Source of the DNA: Gammaproteobacteria bacterium
GTDB taxonomy: Bacteria; Pseudomonadota; Gammaproteobacteria; RBG-16-57-12
Direction: 5' to 3'
DNA: 38,579 nt
NCBI GenBank assembly: GCA_022712945.1
Contig: JAFLJP010000094.1
Coordinates: forward strand, 1-38,579
Shown here in pieces: positions 25,160 through 34,988 of the stretch. The notes beneath the pieces were generated by a model, which was not told the origin of the DNA, did not search any database, and saw only the letters and a program-made list of their open reading frames with translations. A program made the position numbers and the translations under genes. The first letter of the stretch is position 1. Every line of letters starts with the position of its first letter.

Positions 25160-26137
25160 ATGCCACCACCTGATCATCGTCTATCCATCGCTCCGATGCT
25201 CGACTGGAGTGACAGACACTACCGTTACTTTATGCGCCTGATCACCCAACAGACCCCGCTCTATACAGAGATGATCACCTGTAATGCAATTATTAACGGT
25301 GACCCAGACTATCACCTGGGTTTTAATAAAAGTGAGCACCCACTAATTGCTCAAATTGGCGGGAGCAACCCTAAGCAACTGGCAGAGTGCGCCCGCATCA
25401 TCGAGCAGTATGGATATGATGAGATTAACCTTAACGTAGGTTGCCCAAGTGACCGGGTACAAAAAGGCCGTTTTGGCGCTTGCCTGATGGCAGAGGCCGC
25501 CTTGGTCGCTGAAAGCATCGAGGCAATGAGCACCATCGTCAACATACCGATTACTGTTAAAGTCCGCATCGGCATTGATGAGCAAGATGACTACCCCTTT
25601 CTGCATGACTTTATTGCAACCGTCGCTCAAACCAGCTGCCAGCACTTTATTATTCACGCACGAAAAGCCTGGCTGAACGGCCTCAGCCCAAAAGAAAATA
25701 GAGAAACTCCACCACTGGACTATCCACGGGTCTACCAACTAAAGACCGACTTCCCCCAGCTGCAAATCAGCATCAATGGCGGCATTCGCACACTGGATGA
25801 GGTGGCACACCACCTTGAGCATGTTGATGGGGTGATGATTGGCCGGGAGGCTTACCACAACCCCTACCTTTTTTCACAGGTGGATCAGCGTTTTTACCGG
25901 CAGAGTTCAACACCGCCCAATCGATTCGAGGTGCTGGAGCAGTTTTATCCTTATGTTGAACAGGCATTAAAAAGCGGGGCTCGACTAAACCACCTGACCC
26001 GTCATATATTGGGGCTATTCCAAGGTGTGCCCGGGGCTCGCGCCTGGCGTCGTCATTTGAGCGAGAATGCTCATAAAGAAAAGGCAAATATAGATGTCAT
26101 TCAGAGTGCCGCATCACTTATCATTGGTAACCACTAG
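25160..26137 (+). CDS. dusA: tRNA-dihydrouridine synthase DusA
   Basis: A 325-residue FMN-dependent enzyme that reduces uridines in the tRNA D-loop. The sequence has SIAPMLDWSDRHYRYF at the N-terminus (DusA-type), INLNVGCPSDRVQKGRFGACLM with catalytic Cys95, the FMN-binding ISINGGIRTLDE and GVMIGREAYHNPYLF. The frame can open at TTG 25124, but ATG 25160 is preferred as the first strong initiator; its ribosome-binding site is weak, so the longer TTG form is possible. It is divergent from the EamA leader, and a cold-shock gene follows 80 bp downstream. Confidence 0.93.
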   Translation: MPPPDHRLSIAPMLDWSDRHYRYFMRLITQQTPLYTEMITCNAIINGDPDYHLGFNKSEHPLIAQIGGSNPKQLAECARIIEQYGYDEINLNVGCPSDRVQKGRFGACLMAEAALVAESIEAMSTIVNIPITVKVRIGIDEQDDYPFLHDFIATVAQTSCQHFIIHARKAWLNGLSPKENRETPPLDYPRVYQLKTDFPQLQISINGGIRTLDEVAHHLEHVDGVMIGREAYHNPYLFSQVDQRFYRQSSTPPNRFEVLEQFYPYVEQALKSGARLNHLTRHILGLFQGVPGARAWRRHLSENAHKEKANIDVIQSAASLIIGNH

Positions 26138-26217
26138 TACAACCAATGATACATTCACGCAATTTGGAACGTTGATAATGACCCTGAAAAACCAGCAGAT
26201 TACCGAAGGATTTTAAG

Positions 26218-26439
26218 ATGGCGTCGGGCACCGTAAAGTGGTTTAACAATTTGAAAGGTTACGGCTTTATCTCTCCTGATGAAGGGGGAGCTGATATTTT
26301 CATCCACCACTCGCTGCTGACATCCGATGAGAGGAAAACACTAACTGAGGGACAGTCCGTCCACTTTACCAGTGGCGATGGCCCCAAAGGGCCTGAGGCA
26401 CTGAATATCACCATTATATCTGATGGCATTGATGGTTGA
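26218..26439 (+). CDS. CspA-family cold-shock protein
   Basis: A 73-residue single cold-shock domain with GTVKWFNNLKGYGFI (RNP1) and DIFIHHS (RNP2). It should act as an RNA chaperone. AAGGA lies 9 nt upstream of the ATG. It is distinct in sequence from the cspD-like protein at 11339. It converges with a small lipoprotein gene, the two stops being only 16 bp apart, with no obvious terminator between them. Confidence 0.9.
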   Translation: MASGTVKWFNNLKGYGFISPDEGGADIFIHHSLLTSDERKTLTEGQSVHFTSGDGPKGPEALNITIISDGIDG

Positions 26440-26455
26440 AATCCAGCACCTTGTC

Positions 26456-26845
26456 TCACATAAAGGCGGGGAGTGTGCTCGCCAGCAACCAGCGCCCCAC
26501 CTCGTCATCATAAATCCAGACCTGCCTATCAACTAAGTTATGTACTCTCATCGAATCTTTGTCGATGTAATCGATTGCCACCGTTAACTCCACCCGGTTA
26601 AGGTCTTCAGAGATCGTGCGTCCCAGCGTATTGTAGCCACCAATATCAATTTGATTATAGCGCCGAATCAACTCAGCATCGATCGCCTGCTTAGACACCA
26701 TAAAGCCCACAAGACTATCCTCATGCCCCCAACGCAGAGCCTTTTCATAGCCAATAAGCGAAATATCCAGACTATGAAGCCGGTCAGGCGTACTGGTACA
26801 CCCCTGGGCCAAAACAAAAAAAACAGCTAAAAACAGTAATTTCAT
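26456..26845 (-). CDS. small lipoprotein of unknown function
   Basis: A 129-residue protein with a lipoprotein signal MKLLFLAVFFVLAQGC (lipobox AQGC, Cys16). The mature domain has a mixed alpha/beta character with no recognised motif; VELTVAIDYIDKDSMRVHNLVDRQVWIYD suggests paired beta strands. AGGAAAG lies upstream of the start. It could be a cell-envelope assembly accessory, but nothing here shows that. It follows a YqhA-like gene on the same strand by 41 bp and may be co-transcribed with it. Confidence 0.7.
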   Translation of the reverse strand: MKLLFLAVFFVLAQGCTSTPDRLHSLDISLIGYEKALRWGHEDSLVGFMVSKQAIDAELIRRYNQIDIGGYNTLGRTISEDLNRVELTVAIDYIDKDSMRVHNLVDRQVWIYDDEVGRWLLASTLPAFM

Positions 26846-26886
26846 CGAAGCTTTCCTATGCGAAACAAGATCAAAACAGCTTGAGT

Positions 26887-27399
26887 CTACTTTTTCTTAT
26901 TATATGTAAGCCAGTCAGACAATGCGAAGAGTAAACCGGTCATCACAAACGCCATATGAATGCCAACTTTCCAAGCAAGTTCTTCATTTGTAAGATAGCC
27001 CTTATCGATCTCCACAAACGCCTTTAATAGTTCGATACCAGAAATAGCGACAATAGAACCGATCAGCTTCATTTTTAAGTCTGAAAAACTAACCGACCCC
27101 ATCCAGGATGGACGATCTTCACTATCACCAGTGTCAATCTTGGATACAAAGTTTTCATAACCAGCAAAAATAATGATCAGCAGCAGATTGGAGAGCAGGA
27201 CAACATCAATTAGCGTAAGAATACCAATAATGACATCGGTACCGCTGCCGGTAAAAACCATCACAGTAAAGCTGATAAACTCTTTGGCAAACTTCACTAG
27301 GAGCAAGGCAATGGCAAGTACTAAGCCGAGGTAGTATGGCACCAGTAACCAACGACTATTGAAAATGACCATTTCTAAAAAATGTTCAATTTTTTTCAC
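26887..27399 (-). CDS. UPF0114 (YqhA-like) inner-membrane protein
   Basis: A 170-residue integral membrane protein with about four predicted spans. The SRWLLVPYYLGL segment, the FAGYENFVSKID motif and the LKMKLIGSIVAISGIELLKAF block match YqhA. Function is unknown. The frame opens at TTG 27411, but GTG 27399 with GGAG 6 nt upstream gives the usual N-terminus (KKIEHFLEMVIFNSRW). A DUF454 membrane-protein gene lies 61 bp upstream. Confidence 0.88.
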   Translation of the reverse strand: MKKIEHFLEMVIFNSRWLLVPYYLGLVLAIALLLVKFAKEFISFTVMVFTGSGTDVIIGILTLIDVVLLSNLLLIIIFAGYENFVSKIDTGDSEDRPSWMGSVSFSDLKMKLIGSIVAISGIELLKAFVEIDKGYLTNEELAWKVGIHMAFVMTGLLFALSDWLTYNKKK

Positions 27400-27460
27400 T
27401 TCAAACTCCAAAAATAAAGGGATCTAATTCGCGTAATGGAAAAAATTCGGCAACCGAACC

Positions 27461-27838
27461 TCAATCTACTTTCAACTCGGTTAACTGAATACGCATTAGC
27501 ACGTAACTTCCGACAAGAACCATTGACCCGACTAACAACTGAATAAAAAACTGGTCAAGTATGAAGAATATGGAGATTCCACCCATGAGTAACATCGAGC
27601 CAATGGCAATATTTCTTACCCGCCGGCTAATGCTGCGGTGTGTCTGCCAATCATGGATCATTGGCCCAAACAGCCGATTACTCAGCAGCCAGTTATAGAG
27701 CCGTGAAGATGACTTTGAAAAGCAACCCGCCGCCAGCAACAAAAAGGGCGTTGTCGGCAGGCCAGGTAACAGCACACCCACAAGGGCAAGCGCCAGAAAC
27801 AGAAGCCCCAGCAGCATGAACAACCATTTTAACAACAT
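27461..27838 (-). CDS. DUF454 (YbaN-like) inner-membrane protein
   Basis: A 125-residue protein with an N-terminal hydrophobic hairpin (LFMLLGLLFLALALVGVLLPGLPTTPFLLLAAGCF), the GLPTTPF signature and the later IHDWQTHRSISRR motif of YbaN-like proteins. Function is unknown. ATG 27838 is chosen because GGAGG lies 8 nt before it; upstream in-frame starts overlap that site. A TATAAT box on the minus strand at 27902-27897 is a possible promoter. The gap from here to the next minus-strand gene (27839-28058) shows no gene. Confidence 0.87.
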   Translation of the reverse strand: MLLKWLFMLLGLLFLALALVGVLLPGLPTTPFLLLAAGCFSKSSSRLYNWLLSNRLFGPMIHDWQTHRSISRRVRNIAIGSMLLMGGISIFFILDQFFIQLLVGSMVLVGSYVLMRIQLTELKVD

Positions 27839-28058
27839 ATTCATGCCCTCCAACAAAATACTGTTGAATCAATCAATACGCTAACCAGATACCTCCATTA
27901 TAGCGTTATTAATGGCATAAAACTGAATTTATACTGTGGCTTGGTGCCCTATCAACAGGCAATGTGTATTCACAATGCCGGGGCAGGCAGGTATTGATGA
28001 CAGCTATCCTTAAATTTAAACGGGCAGGCACGCTGACGAAATTACTTTTCCTTCGGCA

Positions 28059-28100
28059 TAAAAAAACGCACTTACCTCCCCCCCGGAAAGCAAGTGCGTT
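28059..28100 (-). terminator. intrinsic terminator of the 35-residue membrane protein gene
   Basis: On the minus strand AACGCACTT (28100-28092) pairs with AAGTGCGTT (28073-28065) around an 18-nt loop rich in G, and is followed by TTTTTTT. It lies 12 bp after the stop of the small gene, with no other upstream gene nearby on that strand. Confidence 0.75.
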
Positions 28101-28112
28101 AGCCTGTTATTG

Positions 28113-28220
28113 CTAACCGGTGAAAACGTGAAAATAGCTCACACCAACAACCCATAGAGCAAAAGCGGTAAAACCAACTACCAGTGCAGTATTTATTTTT
28201 TTAATTATTACGTCGACCAT
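28113..28220 (-). CDS. 35-residue single-span membrane protein
   Basis: The frame starts at ATG 28220 and ends at TAG 28113: a charged N-terminus MVDVIIKKINT, a hydrophobic span ALVVGFTAFALWVVGVSYF, and a short tail HVFTG. AGGAGAGG lies 6 nt before the ATG and an intrinsic terminator follows, so it has the full anatomy of a monocistronic gene. The size and single span recall small accessory subunits of respiratory or transport complexes, but no family was recognised and no partner gene is adjacent. Confidence 0.7.
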   Translation of the reverse strand: MVDVIIKKINTALVVGFTAFALWVVGVSYFHVFTG

Positions 28221-28509
28221 GATTCCTCTCCTATAACTTCTCTATATGATATAAATCCAAGGGTTAATTTAAGCGCGATCGCAAACAGAGTCTAGAGAAT
28301 TATTCCAAACAAAGGGTCCAAGTAATACCACGAGCCAAGAAAGACAGGTAACATATTGATATAAATGTAATTATCAAAAAGCAACGCAGACAAAAATATT
28401 CTTAGGGGCTGCATATGTCTACGTCATTTTTTGCCGCTCTGCGCACCATTTAACCCAACAACTATGACAATTAATACGCCAAAAATGGATTACTTGAATT
28501 TGGCTCAAC
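28221..28509. other. AT-rich intergenic region between the small membrane gene and pnp
   Basis: No gene seen. It must hold the promoter of the small membrane protein on the minus strand, but no clear -35/-10 pair was found. An inverted pair TTGAT (28356-28360) and ATCAA (28373-28377) is separated by 12 bp. GCGATCGC occurs once (28274-28281). Confidence 0.3.
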
Positions 28510-28536
28510 AAAAAGGGGCTAAAAAGCCCCTTTTTT
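28510..28536 (-). terminator. intrinsic terminator of the rimP-to-pnp operon
   Basis: An 11-bp inverted repeat AAAAAGGGGCT/AGCCCCTTTTT around an AAAA loop has T-tracts on both strands. It lies about 40 bp after the pnp stop codon and should end the long minus-strand operon. Confidence 0.85.
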
Positions 28537-28573
28537 ACAACTCATCCAAGTGTCAGGATGAAGATCTAAAAGA

Positions 28574-30661
28574 TCAGCTTGTAGCAATCGCCTTCATACT
28601 CAAGCGAATACGCCCCTGCTTATCGATTTCAAGCACCTTCACCTTAATCACGTCACCCTCGGAGAGCTTGTCACTCACCTTCTCAACCCGCTCTTCAGAG
28701 ATCTGAGAGATATGCACCAGGCCATCTTTGCCCGGCAATATATTGACAAAAGCGCCGAAGTCCATCAGTTTGGATACCGTGCCTTCATAAATAGTACCCA
28801 CCTCAACATCAGCGGTAATCTGCTCAATACGCTTGGCCGCCTCTTTCGCGGCAGCACCATCGACCGACGCTATTTTAACAACACCATCATCAGTAATATC
28901 GATACTGGTACCCGTTTCTTCCGTCAGCGCCCGAATGGTGGCACCACCTTTGCCGATAACATCCCGAATTTTATCCGGGTTGATTTTTATCGTCAAAATA
29001 CGGGGGGCAAAATCAGAGACATCATCACGGGAATCACTAATCACCTTACCCATTTCACCTAAGATGTGCAGGCGACCCGCCTTTGCTTGCTCAAGTGCCG
29101 CCTCCATGATCTCTTTGGTAATACCATCGATCTTGATATCCATCTGCAGCGCGGTGACACCTTCATGGGTACCTGCCACTTTAAAGTCCATATCGCCCAA
29201 ATGATCTTCGTCACCCAAAATATCACTCAGAACGGCGAAATCCGCCCCCTCTTTGATCAACCCCATGGCAATACCCGCAACCGGCGCTTTAATCGGCACA
29301 CCAGCATCCATCAACGCCAAGCTGGAACCACACACCGAAGCCATTGAGCTGGAACCATTTGACTCGGTAATCTCAGAGACCACACGAACAACATAGGGGA
29401 ATTCCTCAAGCGTTGGCATCACGGCCGCCACACCGCGTTTGGCCAGACGACCGTGACCAATTTCACGACGTTTGGGACTACCAACCATTCCGGTTTCACC
29501 AACACAATATGGTGGGAAGTTGTAGTGCAACATAAAGGGGTCTTTACGCTCACCTTCGATAGCATCAATCACCTGGGCATCACGTTCAGTACCCAATGTG
29601 ACAGCAACAATTGCCTGCGTCTCACCACGGGTAAATAGTGACGAACCATGGGTACGCGCCAACAGACCGGTATTCACCGTAATCGGACGAATGGACTGAG
29701 TATCACGACCATCAATACGCGGACTGCCATCAATAATACGTGAGCGCACAACTGATTTCTCAAGTTTGCTCAGTGCCCCCTTAACCTCTTCTGCAGACCA
29801 TTGTGACTCATCAGATACTAACGTTGAGATCAGATCACTACGAATACTATCCAAGGCTGCATAACGCGCCTGCTTGTCGCTGACTTGATAAGCATCGGTA
29901 ACCGCTGTTTCAGCAGCCTGACTAACTGCCGCCTTCAGCTCAACATCTTCAGCTGCTGCTTGCCAATCCCAAGAGGTAACGCCAACCTCGGCAACTAACT
30001 CACTAATGGCGGTAATCGCTGTTTGCAGTTGTTCATGGCCATAAACCACCGCACCCAGCATCACCTCTTCAGAAAGCTCTTTAGCCTCTGATTCGACCAT
30101 CAATACCGCATTTTCAGTACCGGCAACCACAAGATCCAGCGCGGAATCTGCCAATACACTGCGTTCAGGATTCAGCAAATATTGGCCATCAATATAAGCA
30201 ACACGCGCTGCACCCACTATCCCAGCAAAGGGGCAACCTGACAGCGCCACTGCCGCCGAGGCTCCAATTATTGCGGGAATATCGGGATCAATTTCGGGAT
30301 CGAGTGAAACCACAGTAGCAACAATTTGTACTTCATTGATAAAGCCATTCGGAAACAACGGACGCAGCGGGCGATCAATCAGACGACAGGTCAGTGTCTC
30401 TTTTTCAGTCGGACGGCCTTCACGCTTGAAAAAACCACCAGGAATTTTACCCGCCGCATAGGTACGTTCCTGATAATTAACAGTCAGCGGGAAGAAATCA
30501 CGCCCCTCGACTGCCTCTTTTTTCGCAACACAGGTGACCAAAACGGTGGTGTCGCCCATGCTGACCATGACGGCACCAGATGCCTGGCGGGCGATTTCAC
30601 CTGTTTCCAATTTTACGGTGTGATTACCGTACTGAAAGGTTTTTACTGTTGCTGTCGTCAC
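28574..30661 (-). CDS. pnp: polyribonucleotide nucleotidyltransferase (PNPase)
   Basis: A 695-residue 3'-5' exoribonuclease/polymerase that degrades RNA by phosphorolysis and joins the degradosome. Two RNase PH domains (residues about 10-225 and 310-545) flank a helical linker; [14 protein letters not shown] and the second-core [16 protein letters not shown] are typical. The C-terminus has a KH domain ([15 protein letters not shown] near 560) and an S1 domain ([33 protein letters not shown]). The start is GTG 30661, supported by AGGA 7 nt upstream. rpsO lies 38 bp upstream, the usual gene order. Confidence 0.97.
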   Translation of the reverse strand: MTTATVKTFQYGNHTVKLETGEIARQASGAVMVSMGDTTVLVTCVAKKEAVEGRDFFPLTVNYQERTYAAGKIPGGFFKREGRPTEKETLTCRLIDRPLRPLFPNGFINEVQIVATVVSLDPEIDPDIPAIIGASAAVALSGCPFAGIVGAARVAYIDGQYLLNPERSVLADSALDLVVAGTENAVLMVESEAKELSEEVMLGAVVYGHEQLQTAITAISELVAEVGVTSWDWQAAAEDVELKAAVSQAAETAVTDAYQVSDKQARYAALDSIRSDLISTLVSDESQWSAEEVKGALSKLEKSVVRSRIIDGSPRIDGRDTQSIRPITVNTGLLARTHGSSLFTRGETQAIVAVTLGTERDAQVIDAIEGERKDPFMLHYNFPPYCVGETGMVGSPKRREIGHGRLAKRGVAAVMPTLEEFPYVVRVVSEITESNGSSSMASVCGSSLALMDAGVPIKAPVAGIAMGLIKEGADFAVLSDILGDEDHLGDMDFKVAGTHEGVTALQMDIKIDGITKEIMEAALEQAKAGRLHILGEMGKVISDSRDDVSDFAPRILTIKINPDKIRDVIGKGGATIRALTEETGTSIDITDDGVVKIASVDGAAAKEAAKRIEQITADVEVGTIYEGTVSKLMDFGAFVNILPGKDGLVHISQISEERVEKVSDKLSEGDVIKVKVLEIDKQGRIRLSMKAIATS

Positions 30662-30699
30662 GTCAGATTCCTTAAATAAGACCAGAAGTTGTAGTTAGT

Positions 30700-30969
30700 T
30701 TACTTACGCAGACCTAAACGAGAGATCAGATCACGATAACGCCCCAGATCTTTCTTTTTCAAATATGCCAGTAATTTACGACGCTGATTAACACAACGCA
30801 ACAGACCTTGACGTGAATGGTGATCTTGCTTGTGCTCTTTGAAGTGACCAGACAGGTCTTCAATACGTGCAGTTAACAGTGCAACCTGAACCTCAGGTGA
30901 ACCGGTATCACTCTCGCCACGCTGGTAATCGTTGACAATAGCTTGTTTATCTTGAGCAGTTAATGCCAT
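30700..30969 (-). CDS. rpsO: 30S ribosomal protein S15
   Basis: An 89-residue 16S rRNA-binding protein with the expected length and core: [24 protein letters not shown] and [22 protein letters not shown]. The start at 30969 (MALTAQDKQ) is preferred over the in-frame start at 31011 because AGGAG lies 9 nt upstream and the length then matches the family. truB ends 60 bp upstream and pnp follows. Confidence 0.97.
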   Translation of the reverse strand: MALTAQDKQAIVNDYQRGESDTGSPEVQVALLTARIEDLSGHFKEHKQDHHSRQGLLRCVNQRRKLLAYLKKKDLGRYRDLISRLGLRK

Positions 30970-31029
30970 TGGTAAAACTCCTAGTAGTATCCCTTTAAGT
31001 GGGATGATCATAAATGATGCAGCCGATGA

Positions 31030-31947
31030 TTATTCAGCGCTGCTAACAAGCCGCTTGGGGGCGATTCGCCCATCACTCTGGACTTCGCCTAAACCCAAAA
31101 AGGCTTTTTTGTGAGAATAGAGCCGTAGCAGACCACTGCCCGGACTATTCGCCACCAACACCTGTTGACCGCGACAGATGTAAAACGAGGCATCGGCATC
31201 AAGCTCAACCTGCGGAAAGTTTTTCAGTGCGGTCTCCATTGGTAACAAATGGGTATCCAGTTGGTTTAATCCCTGCTCGGCCAGCTGCTCAACCAGCTCG
31301 AGAGAGACCATTGGAAACTCTTTGTATCCTGCCACCCATTCGCGATGAAGGGCAGTTAAATGGGCACCGCAACCGAGGAACTCACCGATATCCTCAGCCA
31401 GGGTTCGTATATACGTCCCCTTGGAACTGTGCACTCGAATATCCAGTTCGTCACCTTCGTAACGCAGGATTTCCAAGTTATAAATGGTTATACAACGAGG
31501 CTTTCGCTCAACTTCCTCACCTTTCCGTGCCAACTTGTACAGTGGCTGCCCTTTGTGTTTCAGGGCGGAATACATCGGCGGAACCTGCTCAATTTCACCG
31601 CTAAAGCGCTCAATCATCTGCGCCATAACCTGCGTATCATACACGGCTACGGGGCGTTGTTGAACCACTTCTCCCTCGGCATCACCGGTTGTTGTGGTTT
31701 CACCCAGCTTGCAAGTAGCGACGTAGCATTTATTCGCATCCAGCAGATAACCTGAAAACTTGGTTGCCTCGCCAAGGCAGATTGGCAACATACCACTTGC
31801 CAGGGGATCCAATGCACCGGTATGACCCGCTTTATTTGCATTAAACAGCCGCTTTACCCGCTGCAATACTCCGTTAGAGCTAAAACCTAACGGCTTATCC
31901 AACAGCAGAATACCGCTGATATCACGGCCTTTTTTACGACGCGCCAC
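31030..31947 (-). CDS. truB: tRNA pseudouridine55 synthase
   Basis: A 305-residue enzyme making pseudouridine 55 in the tRNA T-loop. The catalytic Asp47 lies in GHTGALDPLASGMLP. KCYVATCKLGETTTTGDAEG and SKGTYIRTLAEDIG are also characteristic, and a PUA-like C-terminal domain is present. The start is GTG 31947. It follows rbfA by 9 bp on the same strand, as in many gammaproteobacteria. Confidence 0.96.
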   Translation of the reverse strand: MARRKKGRDISGILLLDKPLGFSSNGVLQRVKRLFNANKAGHTGALDPLASGMLPICLGEATKFSGYLLDANKCYVATCKLGETTTTGDAEGEVVQQRPVAVYDTQVMAQMIERFSGEIEQVPPMYSALKHKGQPLYKLARKGEEVERKPRCITIYNLEILRYEGDELDIRVHSSKGTYIRTLAEDIGEFLGCGAHLTALHREWVAGYKEFPMVSLELVEQLAEQGLNQLDTHLLPMETALKNFPQVELDADASFYICRGQQVLVANSPGSGLLRLYSHKKAFLGLGEVQSDGRIAPKRLVSSAE

Positions 31948-31956
31948 CCAACCAGC

Positions 31957-32376
31957 CTACAATTTACCGTCTGTATCATCTGGGTTAGCCACAGGCTCTT
32001 CACTATCAGAGAGACGTTTATCACTCTTGACCGCCTGTTCAATCAGATTGGCAAGGTGAACACCCTGCTCAATAGTGCTGTCGTAGTGAAAATGCAACTG
32101 GGGAATAGTACGCAAACGAATCGCCCGCCCCAGCTCTCGACGCAGAAAGCCTGCGGCTTTACTCAAGCCGGTCAGCGTCTCTTTTATCGCAGCCTGATCA
32201 GCATCCATCACCGTAAAAAATATCTTTGCATGATCAAATTCACGAGTCACATCGACTCCGGTGATGGTGACCATACCCACACGAGGATCTTTTACCTGAT
32301 GGGCGATCAACTGAGCCAGTTCACGCTGAATCTGGTCGGCAACTCGATCCGTTCGTTTATAGTTACGCGTTGCCAT
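31957..32376 (-). CDS. rbfA: ribosome-binding factor A
   Basis: A 139-residue KH-fold 30S maturation factor. The core RTDRVADQIQRELAQLIAHQVKDPRVGMVTITGVDV, FFTVMD and LRRELGRAIRLRTIPQLHFHYD is conserved. The C-terminal tail (DSEEPVANPDDTDGK) is acidic and variable in this family. The ATG overlaps the infB stop by one base (TAATG), implying coupling. Confidence 0.96.
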   Translation of the reverse strand: MATRNYKRTDRVADQIQRELAQLIAHQVKDPRVGMVTITGVDVTREFDHAKIFFTVMDADQAAIKETLTGLSKAAGFLRRELGRAIRLRTIPQLHFHYDSTIEQGVHLANLIEQAVKSDKRLSDSEEPVANPDDTDGKL

Positions 32377-34964
32377 TACAGTGTGCGTTCAACCTCAATG
32401 CGATCAAAGACCTCAATCTGGTCACCCACCTGAACGTCATTGTAGTTCTTCACGCCAATACCACACTCGGTACCGCTCTTCACTTCGTTAACATCATCTT
32501 TAAAGCGACGCAGTGACTCAAGCTCGCCCTCGTAGACCACAACATTGTCACGCAATACACGAATCGGGTTGTTACGTTTGACCGTACCATCCAGAACCAT
32601 GCAACCAGCAATCAAGCCAATTTTCGGTGCGCGGAACACATCACGTACTTCAGCCATACCGGTAATCACCTCCTTAAACTCAGGAGCCAGCATACCGCTC
32701 ATGGCGTGACGCACTTCATCAATGGCATCGTAGATAACACTGTAGTAGCGCAGGTCGATCTCTTCATTTTCAGCCAGACGTTTGGCTGATGCCTCCGCAC
32801 GGACATTAAAGCCAATCACCACCGCACTTGAGGCCAGCGCCAGGTTCATATCAGACTCGGTAATGCCACCCACACCGCTGGCAACCACATTAACTCGCAC
32901 TTCATCGGTCGAGAGTTTGCGTAACGACTCGGAAAGCGCCCCCACAGAACCCTGTACGTCGGCCTTAATAACCAGATTCAGGGTACTAACTTCACCCTCT
33001 TCCATGGTATTAAACATATTTTCCAGCTTGGCTTGCTGCTGGCGTGCCAACTTAATTTCACGGGATTTTCCCTGGCGGAACGTGGCCACTTCACGCGCCT
33101 TACGCTCATTGGCCACCACAATCGCTTCATCACCTGCGGCAGGAACGCCAGACAGACCCAAAATTTCAACCGGAATCGATGGGCCAGCCTCGGAAATCGG
33201 CTTGCCATTTTCATCAAACATACTGCGCACGCGGCCATACTCCAGACCCGCCAGTACAATATCACCTTTTTTCAGGGTGCCATTTTGAACCAGGATAGAA
33301 GCAACCGGACCACGCCCTTTATCAAGGCGAGATTCAATAACAACACCCCTTGCTGGTGCATCTTTAACCGCCGCAAGCTCAAGTACCTCAGTCTGCAACA
33401 GAATACTATCCAGCAGGTCATCAATACCCTGACCAGTCTTTGCTGAGACCTCAACAAACATATGCTCGCCACCCCAGTCTTCCGGGATAACCTCTTCAGC
33501 AACCAGCTCTTGCATCACACGTTTAGGATCAGCCTCTTCCTTATCACATTTGTTAACAGCAACAATAAGCGGTACACCTGCTGCTTTAGCATGTTGAATC
33601 GCCTCTTTCGTTTGCGGCATCACCCCATCATCAGCGGCAACCACCAGAATCACAATATCGGTTGCTTTTGCACCACGAGCACGCATCGCGGTAAATGCCG
33701 CGTGACCCGGTGTATCCAGGAATGAGATGGTGCCTTTCGGCGTATCAACATGGTATGCACCGATGTGCTGCGTGATACCACCGGCCTCACCAGCAGCAAC
33801 TTTGGCGGCACGAATATGATCAAGCAGTGATGTTTTACCATGATCAACATGGCCCATAATGGTCACCACGGGTGGGCGTGAAACCTGCTCCCCCTCGTGC
33901 TCATCGGTCAGGCCAATCACTTCATCTTCAAGTGCATCATCATTAATCAGCTTAACCTTGTGCCCCATCTCTTCAATAACGATAGAAGCGGTTTCCTGAT
34001 CCAACACCTGATTGATTGTTACCATGGTGCCCATGGTCATCATCACTTTAATAACATCGGCCGCTTTCACCGCCATGCGTTGTGCTAACTCAGCAACGGT
34101 AATGGTCTCTGAAACAGGCACTTCGCGTACGATAGGCGCTGTAGGCTCTGTAAACCCATGTTCTTGATTCTCATCAATAACAACGGCACGCCCCCGCTTA
34201 CCCTTTTTACCGCCACGACGACCTGCCTTGCCTTTTGCAACATGCAGCTCTCTGCGACCATATTTAGTCTCGCGCTCGCCCCCTTTGCCTTTACGCTTAC
34301 CGCTGCGGGGGCTACTGTCATCCGCTTTTTTATCTGGAGCAGGTGCCGCGGCTGCATTGGCCTTATTACGCGCCTCAACCAACAAACGAGACTCTTCTTC
34401 CGCTTTTTTGCGAGATGCTTCTGCAGATGCAAGCCGGCGCGCCTCTTCAAGCACATGGCCTTTTAGTTTCGCCTTTTTATTTGCTTCAGCTTCCGCACCT
34501 AAACGCGCTTGTTCAAGAGCCTGCTCGTGCGCCTCTTTCTTCAGCTCTTCTGCCGTCTTCGGCACTGGTGCGGCTTCAACAACAGCCTCAACAACGGCCT
34601 CTACTGCCTCAACAGGCGGTGCTTCCGGACTGGCTTTCTCTTCAGTTGGCGCAGCACCCAAGTTAACGTAAGTACGCTTTTTACGCACTTCAACACTCAC
34701 CGTTCTGGAGCGCCCACTTTGAGATGATGACTGACGAAGCTCACTGGTTGATTTGCGCTTGAGTGTGATCTTCTTGGGTGACGAGCTGCTCTTCGCATCG
34801 CCTTCGCTACCACGCAAAAACTTCAGCAAAAGCACCTTTTCATCATCACTAATCAATGCATCCGGCGCATCGGCCGGTAACCCAGCTGCTGACAGCTGAG
34901 AAAGTAATCGTTCAACCGGAACAGCAACTGCCTCGGCAAATTGTTTGACTGTTACGCTAGACAT
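32376..34964 (-). CDS. infB: translation initiation factor IF-2
   Basis: An 862-residue GTPase delivering initiator tRNA to the ribosome. An IF2-N domain (residues 1-50) is followed by a long Lys/Ala/Arg-rich low-complexity linker. The G domain begins near residue 369 (GHVDHGKTS) with DTPGH and NKCDK. Domains II-IV then follow ([33 protein letters not shown] near the C-terminus). In E. coli an internal start makes a shorter IF-2 form; no internal start was assigned here. nusA ends 24 bp upstream and rbfA overlaps downstream. Confidence 0.97.
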   Translation of the reverse strand: MSSVTVKQFAEAVAVPVERLLSQLSAAGLPADAPDALISDDEKVLLLKFLRGSEGDAKSSSSPKKITLKRKSTSELRQSSSQSGRSRTVSVEVRKKRTYVNLGAAPTEEKASPEAPPVEAVEAVVEAVVEAAPVPKTAEELKKEAHEQALEQARLGAEAEANKKAKLKGHVLEEARRLASAEASRKKAEEESRLLVEARNKANAAAAPAPDKKADDSSPRSGKRKGKGGERETKYGRRELHVAKGKAGRRGGKKGKRGRAVVIDENQEHGFTEPTAPIVREVPVSETITVAELAQRMAVKAADVIKVMMTMGTMVTINQVLDQETASIVIEEMGHKVKLINDDALEDEVIGLTDEHEGEQVSRPPVVTIMGHVDHGKTSLLDHIRAAKVAAGEAGGITQHIGAYHVDTPKGTISFLDTPGHAAFTAMRARGAKATDIVILVVAADDGVMPQTKEAIQHAKAAGVPLIVAVNKCDKEEADPKRVMQELVAEEVIPEDWGGEHMFVEVSAKTGQGIDDLLDSILLQTEVLELAAVKDAPARGVVIESRLDKGRGPVASILVQNGTLKKGDIVLAGLEYGRVRSMFDENGKPISEAGPSIPVEILGLSGVPAAGDEAIVVANERKAREVATFRQGKSREIKLARQQQAKLENMFNTMEEGEVSTLNLVIKADVQGSVGALSESLRKLSTDEVRVNVVASGVGGITESDMNLALASSAVVIGFNVRAEASAKRLAENEEIDLRYYSVIYDAIDEVRHAMSGMLAPEFKEVITGMAEVRDVFRAPKIGLIAGCMVLDGTVKRNNPIRVLRDNVVVYEGELESLRRFKDDVNEVKSGTECGIGVKNYNDVQVGDQIEVFDRIEVERTL

Positions 34965-34988
34965 AACACCTACCCCTTGAGCTACTTA

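Noticed and set aside
28274..28281. GCGATCGC octamer as a meaningful repeat.
   Set aside because: Single occurrence noticed in this region; likely chance.
28356..28377. TTGAT and ATCAA as an Fnr box.
   Set aside because: The spacing is 12 bp; an Fnr box has 4.
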